A stretch of 64,000 nucleotides of DNA from Puffinus mauretanicus (lineage: Eukaryota > Chordata > Aves > Procellariiformes > Procellariidae): positions 62,001-126,000 of the forward strand of contig JAJKFH010002209.1 in the NCBI GenBank assembly GCA_023333565.1, in the 5' to 3' direction. Shown in pieces: positions 12,770-28,000 of this stretch (within the stretch, counting starts at the first letter, position 1; every line of letters starts with the position of its first letter). The position numbers were made by a program, and so were the translations under genes. The notes beneath the pieces were generated by a model. It searched no databases. It was not told where the DNA came from and was given only the letters and a program-made list of their open reading frames with translations.

Positions 12770-15700
12770 ATTTTGCTTTGCTAATGAGAGAATCTAAGTG
12801 AAGAAGAACTCACGAAGGTCAGTTTTCTAGGTCTGGGCCATTTGTTGTGATCAAGATGAGGAGCCACTGTTTCGTATTAAAAAGAGGTTTCCCACATCTA
12901 CCTGGATGCAGAGCCATGCCTCCAGACCTTCTCTGCCTCCCACACAAACCTGATGAGCTAGCCTGGTACAGGGGTGTGCACACTACGTCAAATTCAAAGG
13001 GTGCAAAGCTATTGGTGTGGAGGCTTTATGTGCTTGTATAGGCTGCATGAGTAAGGATAGAAGATTTGTCTGCAAAAGTGCCAAGCAGTTACCTTTCCTC
13101 CTGAAGACGTGGAAGGAGCGGTCCTCCTGCCGCGTGCCAGTATCTTTACAGCCTTCTGTGGAAGTGCTTTACCAAAGGGTAAGGCATTTTGCTATGGGTG
13201 ACTGAAAGGATAATTATGTATTCCAAATTCTATGTATAACTCTGTACCCAGTTTATCTTAAAAAATAGCAAGGACTGTATTGTTACTGTATTTCTTCAGA
13301 CAGATTTTTGTCAATGACTTCTTACTGCCTCTGTTAGCGGATGGATACAACGAAGTAGCTGGCAGACTGGCAGCCACCAATTAGAGGGTTATTTTATGGA
13401 TTGGCAAAGATTTTATATTGCCAGATGTGCCTGAATTATTTGAGAAAAATGTATTTTTCTCACTTTTTCTTTCAATGTAAAAGTTTATATTTTCATGAAT
13501 TTGTAATGTTTCTAAGATTCCGCTGTCTTCACAAAATTAATAAATTACTGCTACAGGATACTGTGTAGTTTAATCAAATACGTATAACTACACTATGACC
13601 TCCTTATGAAGTAAAGAAGCAAATGTATGTTGTGATAAGCTATCTTCTCTTTTTGTGATCTTTTCCTGCTGATTAGCTGAGTTAAGTAATTGTGGTGCAT
13701 GTCTCAGTCAAATTAGTAAGGTATTCAAGGTAATAAATGTTTGGTTAAAGCACAATTTAAAAAATTAGGAAGTATTGTGGCATTTATTATTATTTTTCTT
13801 TTACTTAGTCTATAAAGGGAACACCTTCTGATCACAGTTCCTTGTTCGTTTTGGGTTGGTTTTTTTTTTCTCTTCAGTGGTTTAGAGAGTGGCTATTGTA
13901 AATTCAGTTAAGCTGGGAAATTCATCTAATATGATAGCAAAAGGATTCAGGTTTACTGTTTTTTATTTGCTAAAGAGAAAAACTAATTTGGTAAGATACC
14001 TGTAATTATCAATCCTGTAGTCTCTGGCTATGACTTGCGTTGCTTTTGTGTTTTCTTCTACTTTTTATGCAGCAATATGGATGTTAAAAATCCTGACTGG
14101 GTCCCCAGTTAAATGTGGACGAATTTATCTTGAAATCAAGTCCTGGGCTGTTTGTTAGGGTGTGTCTAGGCTTGAATCTTAATATGATTTAGGGTAGACT
14201 GCAAACTTGAAAGTAAGTTGTAAGTATTGTGGAACATTGTGGAACTCTTAGTGATCATTTTACAAGCCCCTTTGGCTGTTAATGATGATATCTGAAATTA
14301 GAAAGAGTTGTCATTTTGATGCATAAATAAATGCGTGTTGCAATAGAAGCAACATAATCTGAATTTGAAATAAAATCTCTTATTTTTAAATAAGGGAGTT
14401 AACTAGCACCAGTCAATTAATACTAACTACTCATTTACTTTCATGGCATACTTTAATTCCAGACTAGCTCTTTGGCTAACAAGAATAAAATGCAAAACAA
14501 AAAACCCCACAAAAATAAACAAACAAATAAACAACCCCCCCGAAAAAGGAATCATGAAAATGTAGGCATGAGGTACAGATGTGGCAAGTAAAAAGGTGCT
14601 CACTTTTGCATACTTGCTAAGTAAAAGCACAGCCTAAGCCTGTGGGTGAGAAACTTGCAGCGAATTGACCGGCTTATTGCAGGGTATCTTGTACTATGTT
14701 TCAGGGATTTCTGTTTTCAAAAACATATGCTGTATGTTCTGCATACACCACCCAGAACCCTGGGAATCTGAATCTATTTTTTGAGCCCCCAGGCTATTAG
14801 CAGCAGCTATGCAACGTTAGTGCAGGTTTCAGGTACGTCGATATTTGAAGGCACTGGCTAATTTTTGGCTAACAATGCAAGCGCATGTCTGTTTGCTGGT
14901 GTAACCATGTTATCTCTTATATAACTTGGACGAGGCTCTGCGTGTTGCAGGTACGATCTGCGATGTTGTGGACCACTCAGACTCCATGATCGTCATATGG
15001 TTACACAGATCAAAACCAGTCTGTCTTAATTTACTAAGAATACCCATGCAGTTTTGGTAAGCTCATGATACTCCAGTAGTTCACTCAGAGGTTAGGAGTA
15101 CTTATGTTATTTGAGAGTAGGTGATGGGCAGATCCTCATGCTACCCATGATCTGGGCAGACGCTTGTCTGCTGTTAGATGTGCATATGCCATTCAAGCAT
15201 TCAAGCATTTGTCACTCCTGCGTTGGACTACTGCAGTGCTGTATGGGGCTACACCTTGCTATGTTTTTATAAAAATATTTGTTGCTCTTGTTACTACTGG
15301 CTTCTGAGTCAAACAATGGAAGATTGCTTCCAGTAACTTGGTCTTTTGAAGAAGCTTGTTAGGAAACACTGAAGAAGGCTGTTCATGTTCGTGGGGCAAA
15401 AGGCATCTCTGACAGTGACTGCCCTCGTTTGCCTTTTCCCTTCACTCCCAGCAGATGAATGTACTCAGTGCTTCTGTGTTGAACTTTCTGTTTCTGACAA
15501 ATGTTGGGAGAACTCAATACCCTTTCTTACACAGGTACAGTAAAAAATTTTAGTTGTTAAGAATTTTCTGACTGTGTCGTGGAGAAGGCAGAGGTACTTT
15601 AGGGAATATGGAAAAAATCTTCACCTATGGGACAAACCAGAAACCTGGGATGTATGGCCTTCTCTTACATTTACCTGGAAAAATCGTAACTAGTAAGGAT

Positions 15701-18700
15701 GTTGGAACCTCATGCAATGAGAGAGGTAGGTCCCAGGAGTATGTGGCACTCTGCTTTTAGACTTATATCAGCTTCTGCAAGGGGCTGTTTAGCGTGCAAA
15801 GTACTAGTTATGAATCTAAAACCTCTGAATGGGAAGGTATTCATTCATATGAAAGACTCTTTCCTCGGGGCATAGTACCATTCAAAGAAGGTATACAAGC
15901 TGGAAACTCATTCAAATATCAAAAAGTAGACAGGAAACAGAACGTTATTTGAGAGAGCTTGGAACTGGTACTCCCAAATCTTCCTTCTTCAAGGTGGGCT
16001 GCATCTCGGTATATTTGTTTCCTGAGCAATGAGAGGGAGGATGCTAGTGGGAGCTCATAAATATCACAGTGCACATAGCTGGTTGGTTAGAATATACATT
16101 AAGTGCTAGGTGAAGAGGAGCTTTTTTAGAAGTAGACTGTTTTATAACTATATTTTAAATGTTTCATGGAATGCCTAAAGCAAAAGATAGCATTTCTTTT
16201 TAATCAGGATATTTATTTGTTGAAATAAATGAATAATTTATTTACTTGCTATCTTGGTTGTATGTCTCCTTTCTGTGGATCCTTGTCAGGATGTACTTCA
16301 AATGGATATTTTTAGAGAGCAATGTTGGTCTTGGGGAATAATTGAAGCATAGCAGTAGGTGAGTTATATGTCCCTGTAGTTGGCCTTTGGACCTTTTGAA
16401 TGTCAGTTATTATAGTAATTTCGTTACTTGAAAATATGCCGTGGTGATTAAGTGTTCACATCTTTTATCCCAGAAAATCAGTTGCCATCTTTGCCTTGAT
16501 CAGTCAGGAGTACCGCAAGCCTTACTATGTTGTGTTCAGCTGTCTCCGTGCTATACATAAAACAAGTACAGGGTAATTTTTCCATCTGACCTTTCTTCAG
16601 TCTGGTTTTGTCTCTACTTTTGTTAATGCAGATCAGGTAGTATGACTCAAAGGAGTCTAAATGCACGCCTTCTAAGTATGTTTATGGGTATTTGTCTAAT
16701 TATTTGTGTGTTTATTTTGACAGTGACTTGTGTGCACATGTGTTTGTGTATTTATTTGCATGCCTGCATGTACTTGTCAAACTGCCTTCCAGAGTTTGCT
16801 TCTAAAATGTTGGACCTGGTTCTCAAAATTGTATAGTTACTTTGCTTTAAAAGACTTGTGGTAAATATAGATAAGTGAAGGACCAAGTGCAATCCAAGGG
16901 TGTTTTAGTATCGAGCGGTCTAAATGAACAGGTTGACGAAATAATGAAAACCAAGTATTTCCGTAACAAAAAATCACCAGGATACCTTTGCATAGTTATA
17001 CAATTTACAGCATATTTAATTATAAAAGTATCTCATATGAAATAAGTATTTGGGAAAAATTGTCTATAAAAGCAGCCTAGAACTAAAGCAAAACGACACA
17101 AAAAGAGTACAGGAAAACATCTTTCATTGCTGTATATTGGCATAACTTAACTGACTTCAGCTGATTAGCTCAATTGATGTTTAACAAACTTCATCTCTGA
17201 GCAAATCAAATCACCCTCTGAGATACTTAAAAATAGAGTTAAAGGCTTAACTTCCTGCATCAGAGCCTGAAAATGTTGTTTTGGATGCTATAAGTACTCA
17301 GGCAGAAGTATATGTAAAAAAGGAATCTACTTGTAATAAGATACAAGGTTTACCTAATTTTGCTCTGAGAGAGGAGTGATGATAATCTAAACAGTTTGAG
17401 AGTATTACCCTTAGCTTGAAAGCTCCATGTGCCAGGATCTCTATAGACAAGACATTTTCCATGATGATTTTACAAGCTTTTCAAAAACGTAAGATAAGAT
17501 TGCAGGAGATTTCTAAAAAATTCTAGGAAATGGATCTTGAAACAACCCTTCCCAGAAACTGTGGGCCATTATAATCCAAGTTCGAGCAATTTAATGAATA
17601 GGAGTCACTTGACATTCTAGTTTATTTTATTCAGTGTTGTAATGACTTCATGAGATTCGATAGCAATAAATTAAATAATAATGGACATGTGAAAACAAAC
17701 TAAATACTCCCTCGGCTTATAAACAGTTTGTGACATACATGTTTCTATAGGAAAAGCACTGCTGAAATTCTAGATAGTATAGTTACTCATGTAGTAATTC
17801 TCTAATTAAAAGATCATTTTTTTCAGTATAAATAAAATTCCCAAACAGACACAAAATGGTGGCCACACTTATTTTTTGCACCAGTTTCATACCCAAATAG
17901 ATTGCATTACGCTGCAAATAGATACAAAAACTGATAAAAAACTGATATAAAAACACAGTACTAGAATAGAATTATCAGGCTCATTGTGTAAAGACTGATC
18001 CCTGTTTCCCCCGACTTTCAAAAGTCAGGTGTGTGGTTGAGTACTTAACCTACATGCAAAGATACTGCCAGGGGATATGCCAGTCATCAGTTGGTTTGTA
18101 CAAAGCCACTATTCAAATATCTGACGAGCTGTAGCTACATGTAGACTTCAGCACATGCAAATTATGCCCACTTTTGGAAGCAAGTCTAGAAGACTCACCT
18201 GAGTTTTTCTCACTCCTGTGATAGATACTGTTATATTTTAATTCTAATGGTAATCCCTCTTTTTCATGGAGATGCAGGGCAGAAATCTGGGTCAATAAGT
18301 CTGGTCTTTTCCTAATATTAGCTAATCTTTATGTCATTCATCTCTTGAATGACCCTGTTGAAGCCATCTCCCAGCATGGGTTATTAGTATATTTTGTTAG
18401 CATTTTCCTGTATCTTTATACTAGTGTCATTAATGAAAATATGAAATCCTATCTATCCTTGAGCTGGTTATTAAGGAATCCTCTTTACATTGCTGGTGCT
18501 CTTTTCAGCTATCCCTGCTATTTTTTACCTTTTTTGTACTAATGAGGCTTAGTTCTCTCCCTCTTAAATAAGATTTTCCTACTAACCAATGCTAGATGAA
18601 TTTCCTTTATCACACTTCCTTTTTCATTAATATTATTTTTTACTTTGATGAACTTTATATCTAAAATGGAACAATTAAGATAGAGGAAAATTAAAAAGCA

Positions 18701-18970
18701 CACCAACACATTATGAACTAGGTGTATTACAGTGATTAGATTAAACGTAAAAAGATATGTTGAACCAAACTTGAGACTTAAATGAAATAAAATGTTTATG
18801 GAACAAATCTGTGACATACAAGAACATAATCATAAAAACCTACCTATGCATAGGATAAATCAAATGTAAAAATAAGAATTGTACAATGCCTTTTAATGAT
18901 TAGCTGCATTTTCTCCCAGAACTCAAGAATAATTATAATATGTTTTCCAACTGTTTCTTTTTCCTTACAG

Positions 18971-19041
18971 TACTTGGGATGTATAGAAGTCTTACGCTCA
19001 ATGAGATCTCTTGACTTCAATACTAGAACACAGATTGCAAG
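18971..19041 (+). CDS. SHC3: SHC3 coding exon 2 (start of PTB)
   Basis: The exon follows a pyrimidine-rich tract ending in TTACAG and ends before GTAAGA. It is 71 nt, entered in phase 0 and left two bases into an arginine codon. It encodes [20 protein letters not shown] followed by QIA and a split Arg. This is PTB beta-strand 1 to helix 1, including the SMR arginine equivalent to SHC1 Arg67 that contacts phosphotyrosine. The YLGCIEV/RSLDF wording is that of SHC3. Confidence 0.96.
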
Positions 19042-22000
19042 GTAAGACTTTGTACAAGTATGTTTTTAAAAGTAACTTCTGAATTGTGTCCCTAAAGTGG
19101 AAAGGCCAGGAAGATGGCAAAACGTAGTAAATAATTTTTGGATACTCTAAGTCCACTTTTTAATTTTACTTTTACAGTTAAATCTCTCACCTGGTATTAA
19201 TATAGCTCCAACAGGGCTTAAAGGATATTTTCTTTGTGGTCTTTTGATGTGCCAAGAACTGCTTTAGAAAATTTTTCCTGTTTGTTGTGCCAAATAAGGC
19301 ACTTATCTGGGTACCAATTTCGTGACATTTAAGCCAGTGAGAATAAGAATATGTTTAAAATCTACAATGCATTTGTCAAAATTAGTCTAGAGAGCTGGTT
19401 TGGAGCTGCATGTTTATAGGTTTTTATAGTAATTTCTTATGAAAAGGTGTCAGGTTACAAACTGGCTGTACAAAGGATATATATGAACAAATATACTAGA
19501 GACAAATGAAAGAATGTTGTCTTTTCCAGACCGTGTGTGAGAAACAATAAGCTTGTATTAGGTTCTTATTACAACTCTTTTAAACCTGTCACAGTATTTT
19601 TGTAAGAGCGGTACATAAGTACAACACTGTCTTAAGAAGTGTCCATGAATCATTTTTTTTCTAGAAGACTATTTTCTGAGAACTATAGGAAATAGTGTTT
19701 TGCAGGCATTTTCACTTGAAAAGTGGAGTTCATTGATTTCAGAGGACTGTAGCACTGACGTCTTCTCGCAACTGGAGACCACGTTTTCAAATTCTGGCAT
19801 CGAAATAATAAAGTAATCCTTTCCAAAGGAACAGATACAAAGTGATTTGACTGAATACAGTGCTTGAATTTCACCTCTTTGAGGTGTCTTACAGTTGCTG
19901 ATAGTCTAATAAACTATTTGTCATACTATAGACAGCTAAGTATTTCTTTTATTAAATGAGAAAAATTACTTATTTTTAGGCTTGGATGCTGATCGTAAGG
20001 TCTATATGCATTGAACGTGTATTACACTTGATACAGCAGCTCTGAATTGGACCCCGTGAGTCCTCACAAAATGTTAATCATTAATTTGCCAAGATACTGT
20101 GTTGATGAGGGGCGTAAAAGCACAAGGACAGGTAAATGACAGAATTCTGATTTTCAGGCAATGTAGACTATGAAGGCATTTGAGAATTTTACTGCTGTAC
20201 ATTTTTAAACTCATCTGTACATTTCTGTGGTATTCGCAGCAGTGACCTTTTAAAATGATTTCATGTCTAAGCAGACTTGTAGTTCCAATGCAGGTGGCAC
20301 ATTTGTGTTTACCACTCGGAAGTTAAATGATACTGGCTTATGAAGCAGTTGTGATAGTTACTGGTTTTGTATTCTACACCTGAAAGTGAACCGAATTTGG
20401 CTTTATTTTTCTGCACAGTCTCTTTCACTATATGTCTTCATTGGAATAGTGTTGCACTTTTCTTATTATCTAGCTTAAAGGCACAACTCTGCCATTAATA
20501 CTTAAGCGTATTTGCTGATCTAAAGCAATACGGGCTGCACAAAGAAAGTATCTTTATCTCATAGTTCTTTCAGTACAAAAATGATTCTTGGCTTTTACTG
20601 TGAAACAGACTTGGAATTACATTTTTTTTCTATGGAAGTTATAGCATATTTGACTACATGGTGGGCATTTTCTTGGCTCATCTTCCTCTGACCACATCTA
20701 GCGCACAGGATATTTTTTTCAAGCAGGAAGCCATATCTTCCTGTTTTGCTTGTTATATTTTGCATTTGCAATTTTCTGTTTATCATAAAACAACGAAGAC
20801 TCATTAACTACATCATTCAGATGTAGTTCCTGATCTAAACCTTTTTTGAAAGTAGGAGTTTCTAGGTGACTTTTGAATCAGGATCTAGCATCTTAATCTG
20901 CATTTCATTAATTCATCTGGCTCTAGAAATCCCCATGCCATGTCTTAAGTATCCACAGGACGCAGTCCGTGCCATGCTTTGTCATGTCGCATTTCACATA
21001 CAAGCCTATTCTTCATTAAGAAAATATTATTAAGGAATTATTAAAATTCACATTTGCTGATTAACTTGCTCCTGTGCGTGAAGAAACATAACATAGGCCT
21101 CAAGGTATGTATTGAATTAATAAGGCTGATGTTCTGATATTACAGGCACCAATTCCCTCTTAAGAAGACATCTGGCACCAAGTGGTCTGTGCAGCCCTTT
21201 GAATGAAAATAAAATAAAAGTACCTGAAAGTAACATTTGTGTCTACTATGTCATATATTTATATTTAGGTATGTCCATTGCTGATTCCTCTGCAGCCTGG
21301 CACCAGTAAGAAAAGTGTCCTTGTAACCTGACAGCTCGTGATGGAGTGTGACTGAGGCTTGGGTCCATAGATCTAGTAACGTTAGCTGTGGCTGCTCCAG
21401 CTGAGGAACCTAGATCCATAGCTGCAGTAAAAGCTTTTCTGTTTATAGGGCTGTGTAAACTTCTCTGTGCTGTTTCCCATAACTGGAGAAACAGATGCCA
21501 AGGCAGCTCTGATCCCTTTCTGACCCATAACTTTATAAATTGATCCTACTGCATGCATCACACCTGTTTAATCTGTTATTTTTTCCAAGACCTTGCCAAA
21601 CCTTGCCAAACAGAAGAAAGTGATCCATCTTGGGCCAGTATGACTTCTGGTATTATGCAGTATTTACTAAGTACAATTCAAAAACAGTTAGAAAAGATGA
21701 GCCAAGTTACCTGATTCAGTGTGGAACTCTGGGTGCATCTCTTCCTAATAAGCACACATCGTGCTTGATACATACAAAGCACTTACTCCCTTTCTAGCAC
21801 TGCATCACATCCCTCTCCTTGCTTGCTTTCTCACCCTTGCTTTTCCTCCACGTTGCAGAGCTCAAACACAGGCAGTCAGCCATTAGGAATCCTACATTTG
21901 CCTTTTTTCTGTCTTCCAGTTATTGCGTATGTCACTTTCTCTGCTAGCCTTGAGGAGGAACAAAACCCCAAAGTAAGATGGGCAGCACCAATTCCTAGAT

Positions 22001-25000
22001 GAAAAAAACTTCTGCAGCCCAGTCATGGGAGGGTGAGATGTGTAGTCTCTGGCTTTGCTGCAAACACTGGGCATTATTTTGGAGAAACGATTAGCCCCAG
22101 TCACATACAGCTGTGTGATTAAATGAATTAGTGCTTGTAAAGGGCTCTTAAATCGTTGGGTGAACGTTTAGAAATTACTTAAAAATTGGGCTGAGATTTA
22201 CGGTTATCTAGTGAATTAGACACCCATTTTAAGTAAGAAGTTAATGGGAAAAGGTTGTCCAGATATTTTGAACGGCTTTGAAAATCCCGGCTTTTATAAT
22301 TAATACATTAGGAAAGCATATACATCAGTGTTTGTGCATGGACCAGTCTGAAAAATGAAGAACTGTGACTTCAACTCCAGGAACTGGATTGAAGTCCCAT
22401 GGTCAGCGGTCTCTCCTTCCTTGTCACAGCCGTGAAAAATCAACCTGTGCGATCTAACACTGTTGTACCTGGCCTGTGACTTGTTTTTGTTTTGGTTTTC
22501 ACTTTTTGTAAATTAAAATGTTAAAACTTGCAGCAATACATTTATCTTTGTGTGAAAGCAGCGAGCAAGCACTTTCACTTGTCATGCTCTTCATTGGATC
22601 TTAACAACGTTGCTGGTGCCTGACAAAGGTATTGTTATCCTAATTTTGGATCTGATTTGAGGGAAAATGAACAGCTATGTACAATTTATAACAAATTTTT
22701 CCCTTCATCATTACACATTTGACGTCTCAAAATTCTTTCACTAGAGGACAAACAGGAGAACTAGAGTAGTATTAATCAGTTGTATTGTATTTATTCTTTT
22801 GTGTAATGAATGTAATGTCATGTGAATTCTTGAGCAAATAAATGGACGTGCAAGCCAAGGGTCAGCAGTTATGCATAATGATAAATGAAAGCCAGCTGAA
22901 TCCACATGTTGCATCATTAATCATCCAGTGATAATTCTCGTAACACATGTGAAGTCAAGATGACTTTCTTGGGCAGCAAGACGAACAGAAGCATTTCATT
23001 TTCAACGTAGTGGAGGAACAGGAGGACTAGCAGGCAAGACTACTGAGCTCACCGCAGGTGGCAAGTGGTCCTAAGTTCGTCTACCATCGTCGTCACAGAA
23101 AGGGGCCGCTCTTAAGCTTGTGTGGCCAGGCCCTTTGTGCCCTCAGGCTGTTTATTTAAAAAAAAAAAAAAAATCAGGTAAAATTCTTTTGCAACATGTG
23201 CTGTGTTTGCAGTTCATATAATATGTTTTTATGCTTATTGTTAAATCTGTTATAGCGTAATGAGTCTTCACTACTGTGTTGTATGCATGAGTGTAGTTAA
23301 TGCGCTGGATTGAATTAAAATGATGTTGCATGCACCGTTTGTCGTACAGCAGTGTCTGGACTACAAGGCTGCGTGTTCATTGGTATCTAATTGAATGCAA
23401 TCAGTTCACTGCATGCAGCTTCAGAAAGTCACACCTCCCCATGCTGAGTAAAACATTGTATTGCATGTTGTGTTAATGGCAAGTAGATCATAGGACCGAA
23501 ACACTTCATATTCGGCAGACCCGAATCCAAATTCTGATCCCAGTCCTCTCCATGAACTCTGTTGGGCTGAACAATTTGAAAGAGATTCCTCTCCAAATTT
23601 GGGGCCTAAACTTTATTAATCGTGAAAACCAAACCCATTTATGCCAATATCCCAAGCTTCTGGAGGGGAGATGATGCAAATCCAGATTTTGGAGCTGGGT
23701 TTTAGTCCAATGCAAAACAGTATGAATGAAGTTCAGTTGATGTAGTGTTTCTTTCAACCGTACCTGTATTCTTTGCAGAAATTCACTATCAGCAAGCATC
23801 ACTGAAAAAAGGATGGAAGACATTGAAAAGGAAGAATGTTTCCCCTGTGATTTTTGAAGGCGGATAGGTAATGTGTTATCTGCAGTGAATTCTGTATTCA
23901 GTCTCCTCCTTAACATGCTCTCTTGCTTGGAAGGTGAGTGTGGTTCACCCCTGCTTTCTGCTACGTGGACTCTGGTTGTGGGGTGATGCTGAGGGGATGG
24001 TGCTTAGGGGATGGCAGAACACGCGTCCCCGCACCGCAGTCTGGGTGCACAGCTGTATGCAGGAAGGGGTGCGATCGAGAATCCTCTTTCCTTGTGCACA
24101 GATACTTCAGGGCCAAAGCTCTGGGAAGCATGGGGTGCCGACTACTGCTCAGTTCACCAGGAAGCAGGATTCCCAAAAGTAGATGGGGACATCCTTGTAA
24201 TTCATACAGAACACCTCAAAGTGGGGCAATGACAGCTATCGTGCCTGATACTGTCAGAGAATAATTTACATTTGCTAGTTTAGGTGTCATCAGCACAGAA
24301 ATGGGTTAGGATAAATAGGGTTTTGTATGCTTAACATTGAAATCTTTCATTTTCAATATAGTATTAGTGGGGAAAGTGTTAGCTAGTATTTGGATTAATT
24401 CGACTAATATATGGTAATGCAAAGCCTGAGTGAGAGTAATTAATTGAGCTCCCCCATTCCACTTGCGTTTGTGAGAAAGCAAAGAGCCTCTCAGGGGATG
24501 GGGAAGATGGAGAGTTGAAAGCCAAATGGTCAGGGAAGCAGTTACGGGTATAGCTGTAGCCTGGGTTTTCAGAAAGCTGGTGACTCCACGTGGTTCTGCA
24601 GAAACAGAAGGACTGAGGCAGAGTGGTCTTAACATGTTTTAAATGCAAATTGCAATGCGAAGTTAACAACTGCCTAGCACCTTGGAAACAGAGACACTCT
24701 CAAGTTCTTCTGCTAATAGCACCTAGCAGCTTGATTACACAGACAAACGAAGGCATAAGGAATTTGAGTGTCTTTCATATGACATGTCCAGTCACACCAG
24801 ACAGCTCATCACCACTGGATGGTCCTTTTTGGCAAATACAGCTTGTATATTTATAAAATGTCATATATCTTATGGGGTTATTCAAAAGGGTAGTGTTAGA
24901 ACATTAATCCTCTAATAAAAAAGAGGTTTTGGAAGATACCTATCTCCAAAGTCCTACTTTGGATATGAAGCCAATCAGGGGTTAGAGAAAATTTTAGATT

Positions 25001-28000
25001 TTCGTTAGACTACATTTTTTCATTTTACTTTTGTAAGGTTTCCTATGCCTTCCTTTGAAATACCTGCTACTTTTTGAGAGAGAAGTTACTATAGTAAATG
25101 ACCTGAGGCTGGACCTGTTTGGAGATTACTATAATACTGAGCAACAGAAGACCGTTTTAATTTCGCTCTCTCCATCTCCCTGACCGCTACTAGAATAAAC
25201 AGCTAGACACCAGGCTGAGTGGAAAAAAGCCTGAAGGTCACAAAAGAAGTTAAAGGATTGGAGCTATCTAACAGATCTAAATGTCCAAGAACATTTTTCT
25301 TTAGTTTGTTGGAATCGTTGACCTTGTTCTTGACAGATGGAGGGTTGTGCAGAAGGAAGGCTTTTGTAGGTGTGCATTCAACATCAAGGTTTTGTGTACC
25401 CCCACTTTATGTTCATAAAAGCTGCAACCAATATCTTAAGAGGTTTCCTCTTTGAAAGGTACTCCAAATTTTGGATCAAGATTGTCAGTCTAAATAATGG
25501 TTAATTGCAGATATATATGACTGTGTTCTCAGCAGTGGAGGAGCAGCTTTATGCCTCTTTGGCATCGCCTGTTGGTGGCATACATTTGCCATAGCTATAA
25601 GGAAAAAATGGATACGTTTGCTCCAGTTTTGCTAAGCACAAATCTGACTGTGTGTGCATGCAGGGTGCAGAGATGTATCTAAATAAGGTGTGCTGCTGGA
25701 TAAACAGTTTCACTCTACATTTCTAAAAATAAGACCATTGTTCAGAACTACTGTAATAAAAGGAGTCATCAAGATCAGGTAGACTTCTTTGTTACTGATG
25801 AATGAAACAGAGTTTCTGAAACTTACTTGCATGTTATAAAAGAAGGTACAGATTGTACTGAAATTGCCTCAAGTACTCCTTAAAGTTAGATCGTCTATAA
25901 ATACTGGGAACAGAGCTGTCATTGGGCGAACCAATGGATAAAAAGTTTCTTCAGCAGTAAAAGCAAAAGAGTCCTCTCAAGTGCATCTGTTAGCAGATCA
26001 ATGTAAGCCTCACACTGAAGATGCAGGAGCGTAAGAATAACGACCATTGGATAGATTACACACTACATACCTAATAGCATGTGATACTCCATGTCTAACA
26101 GTTGCCAAAGCCAACCTTTTTACTGTATTAAGTTTATTCAATAAACCAAAAATGAAGTCGACCAGCTTCCCTTCATTTTCTGCTTGTAGATTTTGTACAT
26201 GTGAGAAAACTCTGTTTCAAGAAACAAAATGAGGAGCTGAGGGGAAGAAAAGGAGGAGTCGTCGTCTCCTTGCTCTACGAGGGACAACATCTTGTGTGCC
26301 ACACCTGCCGATGTCACCTCATTCCACAGACCTTTTCTTCCAGGCTTCCCGTCACTCGTGCGGTCAGGACGGGCTTCACTTCGGTCAGGCTGGTGTGACA
26401 AATGGTATCGCTGGGTCTCTGCGCCCCTTTCTGGGGGGCTCCCCCGCAGGGGTGCTCCCCCACGGTACTCTGAACTCGTGGAGCCACCCAGTTAGCCTCC
26501 CCTTACTGTCCGTACTCTCTGTTCTGTTTTCCTTAGCTGCTTCTCCAGCCTTACATCTTCCAGACATGGTCAATTTGCCAGTTGGCATTTAAAGTTCTGT
26601 AAAAGGTAATATCCTGGTTTAGTCTTCAGAGCTGGTGAAAGTCCCCTGTGCTACTTCAGACAGCACACGCTCGTTTTGCCTGTTTTGCAAATGAACAAAT
26701 AGTATTTCAATTATTAAACGGATTTCTAAAAATGTATTTTTGGTCTCCGTTTTTTTTTTTTCAGAAGCAAGTTATTTTTATATCTGGTATGGACTTTGTT
26801 TCTCCTTGGCAAATACTGGTACAACACTTGGTGATGATTTATAAATTATTAAAAAAAAATTGTCAGGAATATAATACTGCTAAGAAATAACTGGGAGCCT
26901 TCTGTACGATTCTTATAGACATGTCATGCTTTCACTTGAGAAGTCCATCTTTTGATGTCTGTTTTTTTAACCAGTGAAACCCTACGCTTTGGAGGTGGCA
27001 AAGATAAATTTGGGAACTATAGGATACTAGAAGATACTAACAAGAGAATATTGGTAGTTTTTAACTCTTGTCATAAAAAACATTTCAGACTAACAACTGG
27101 TCACAGTTTCTCATCTAAATATTTGAGATGGCTATACTTTTTCCAAATACGTTGAGAAAATCTGTGCAATTTGTATGTGCCTGTCATTTCCCTGAAATAT
27201 GAGTTCCAGAATTCTGTTTTTTAATCAATTAAATCATATTAATTAAAAACAGCAACAACAAAACCTAGCATCACAGCCAAAAAAAATCATTGAAACCACA
27301 AGAAGGGAGGGTATTTTCACATGATGGTGTTTCATAGAGGAACAGATTTGAGCTTCCTGAGTGGGCTACTTTATATAACAGAGTAAAATATGACTAAAGC
27401 TATGAAAAATATCAGGGCATTAGCCTTTTTAATGGAACAAAGTGGCAATGTAAAATGTCTTTTTTTCGTCTCAGAGAGATGTCAAGTCACTTTAAAGCAG
27501 AATAGGTCAGCCTCGGAAAATGCGTATTGGTAATTTTTCACTGGATACATTTGCGTGCTGAAATTATATTCAAAATACACAACATGTTTTGTGCCAAGAA
27601 AATGACTCCACAATATGACCATCTGTAAAGCAGAAAATACTCTTGGACAGATTTGGAACTCAGCATGTGGTCCCTCCTGCAGACAGCGCAGTAGCTAATT
27701 TTATGAGTTGAAGAAACTCTACACTGGTATTTATCTGAGCCTAGCTAATGAAACAGCATGTGGCTTAGAAAGGTGTAATATGTGCCTATGTCGAGTAACT
27801 TTCTTATTGGAAAGGAAGCAAATGTAGTCACATCCAACTTTTCAAAACTCTGTGCAACCGTTTAGCCATGCAGATACGTCCAGAACTGCTGCTTTTGCCT
27901 TCCTTAGGCAAGCATTTGCATGCACAAGTCAGGTAACAGCACTCTCAACCTAGCACCAGTATCTATTTCTGGGCTTGATTTGCAGCTCGGGTGTTCTTGC

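Larger units (their letters stand above)
1..18970 (+). other. SHC3: SHC3 intron 1 (3' part)
   Basis: I see no exon or RNA gene here. The preceding SHC3 exon, which should end in a GPGV-Y-V-type sequence before a GT, was not found, so it lies upstream. Contents listed separately are a trinucleotide microsatellite, a MIR-like SINE and a solo LTR. Also present are a G+C-rich patch at about 6410-6600, a TA-rich tract at 9540-9610, an A18 run at 11912-11929 and a C/T-rich tract at 12741-12769. The rest is unremarkable A+T-rich DNA with short chance frames. Confidence 0.8.

Noticed and set aside
13442..13461. Perfect 8-bp inverted repeat GAGAAAAA/TTTTTCTC with a 4-base gap
   Set aside because: Short arms in A+T-rich DNA, expected many times by chance. 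The same applies to ATTTATTT/AAATAAAT at 16211-16230.
18280..18540. Possible further old CR1/L3 fragment just upstream of exon 2
   Set aside because: A few words (GTCATTAATGAAAATATG, AAGGAATCC) recall the CR1 consensus, but the order could not be followed far enough to call it.
23506..23916. 136-codon minus-strand open frame in intron 2
   Set aside because: No recognisable family, no splice context and no supporting neighbour. The length is within chance for a 64-kb window.
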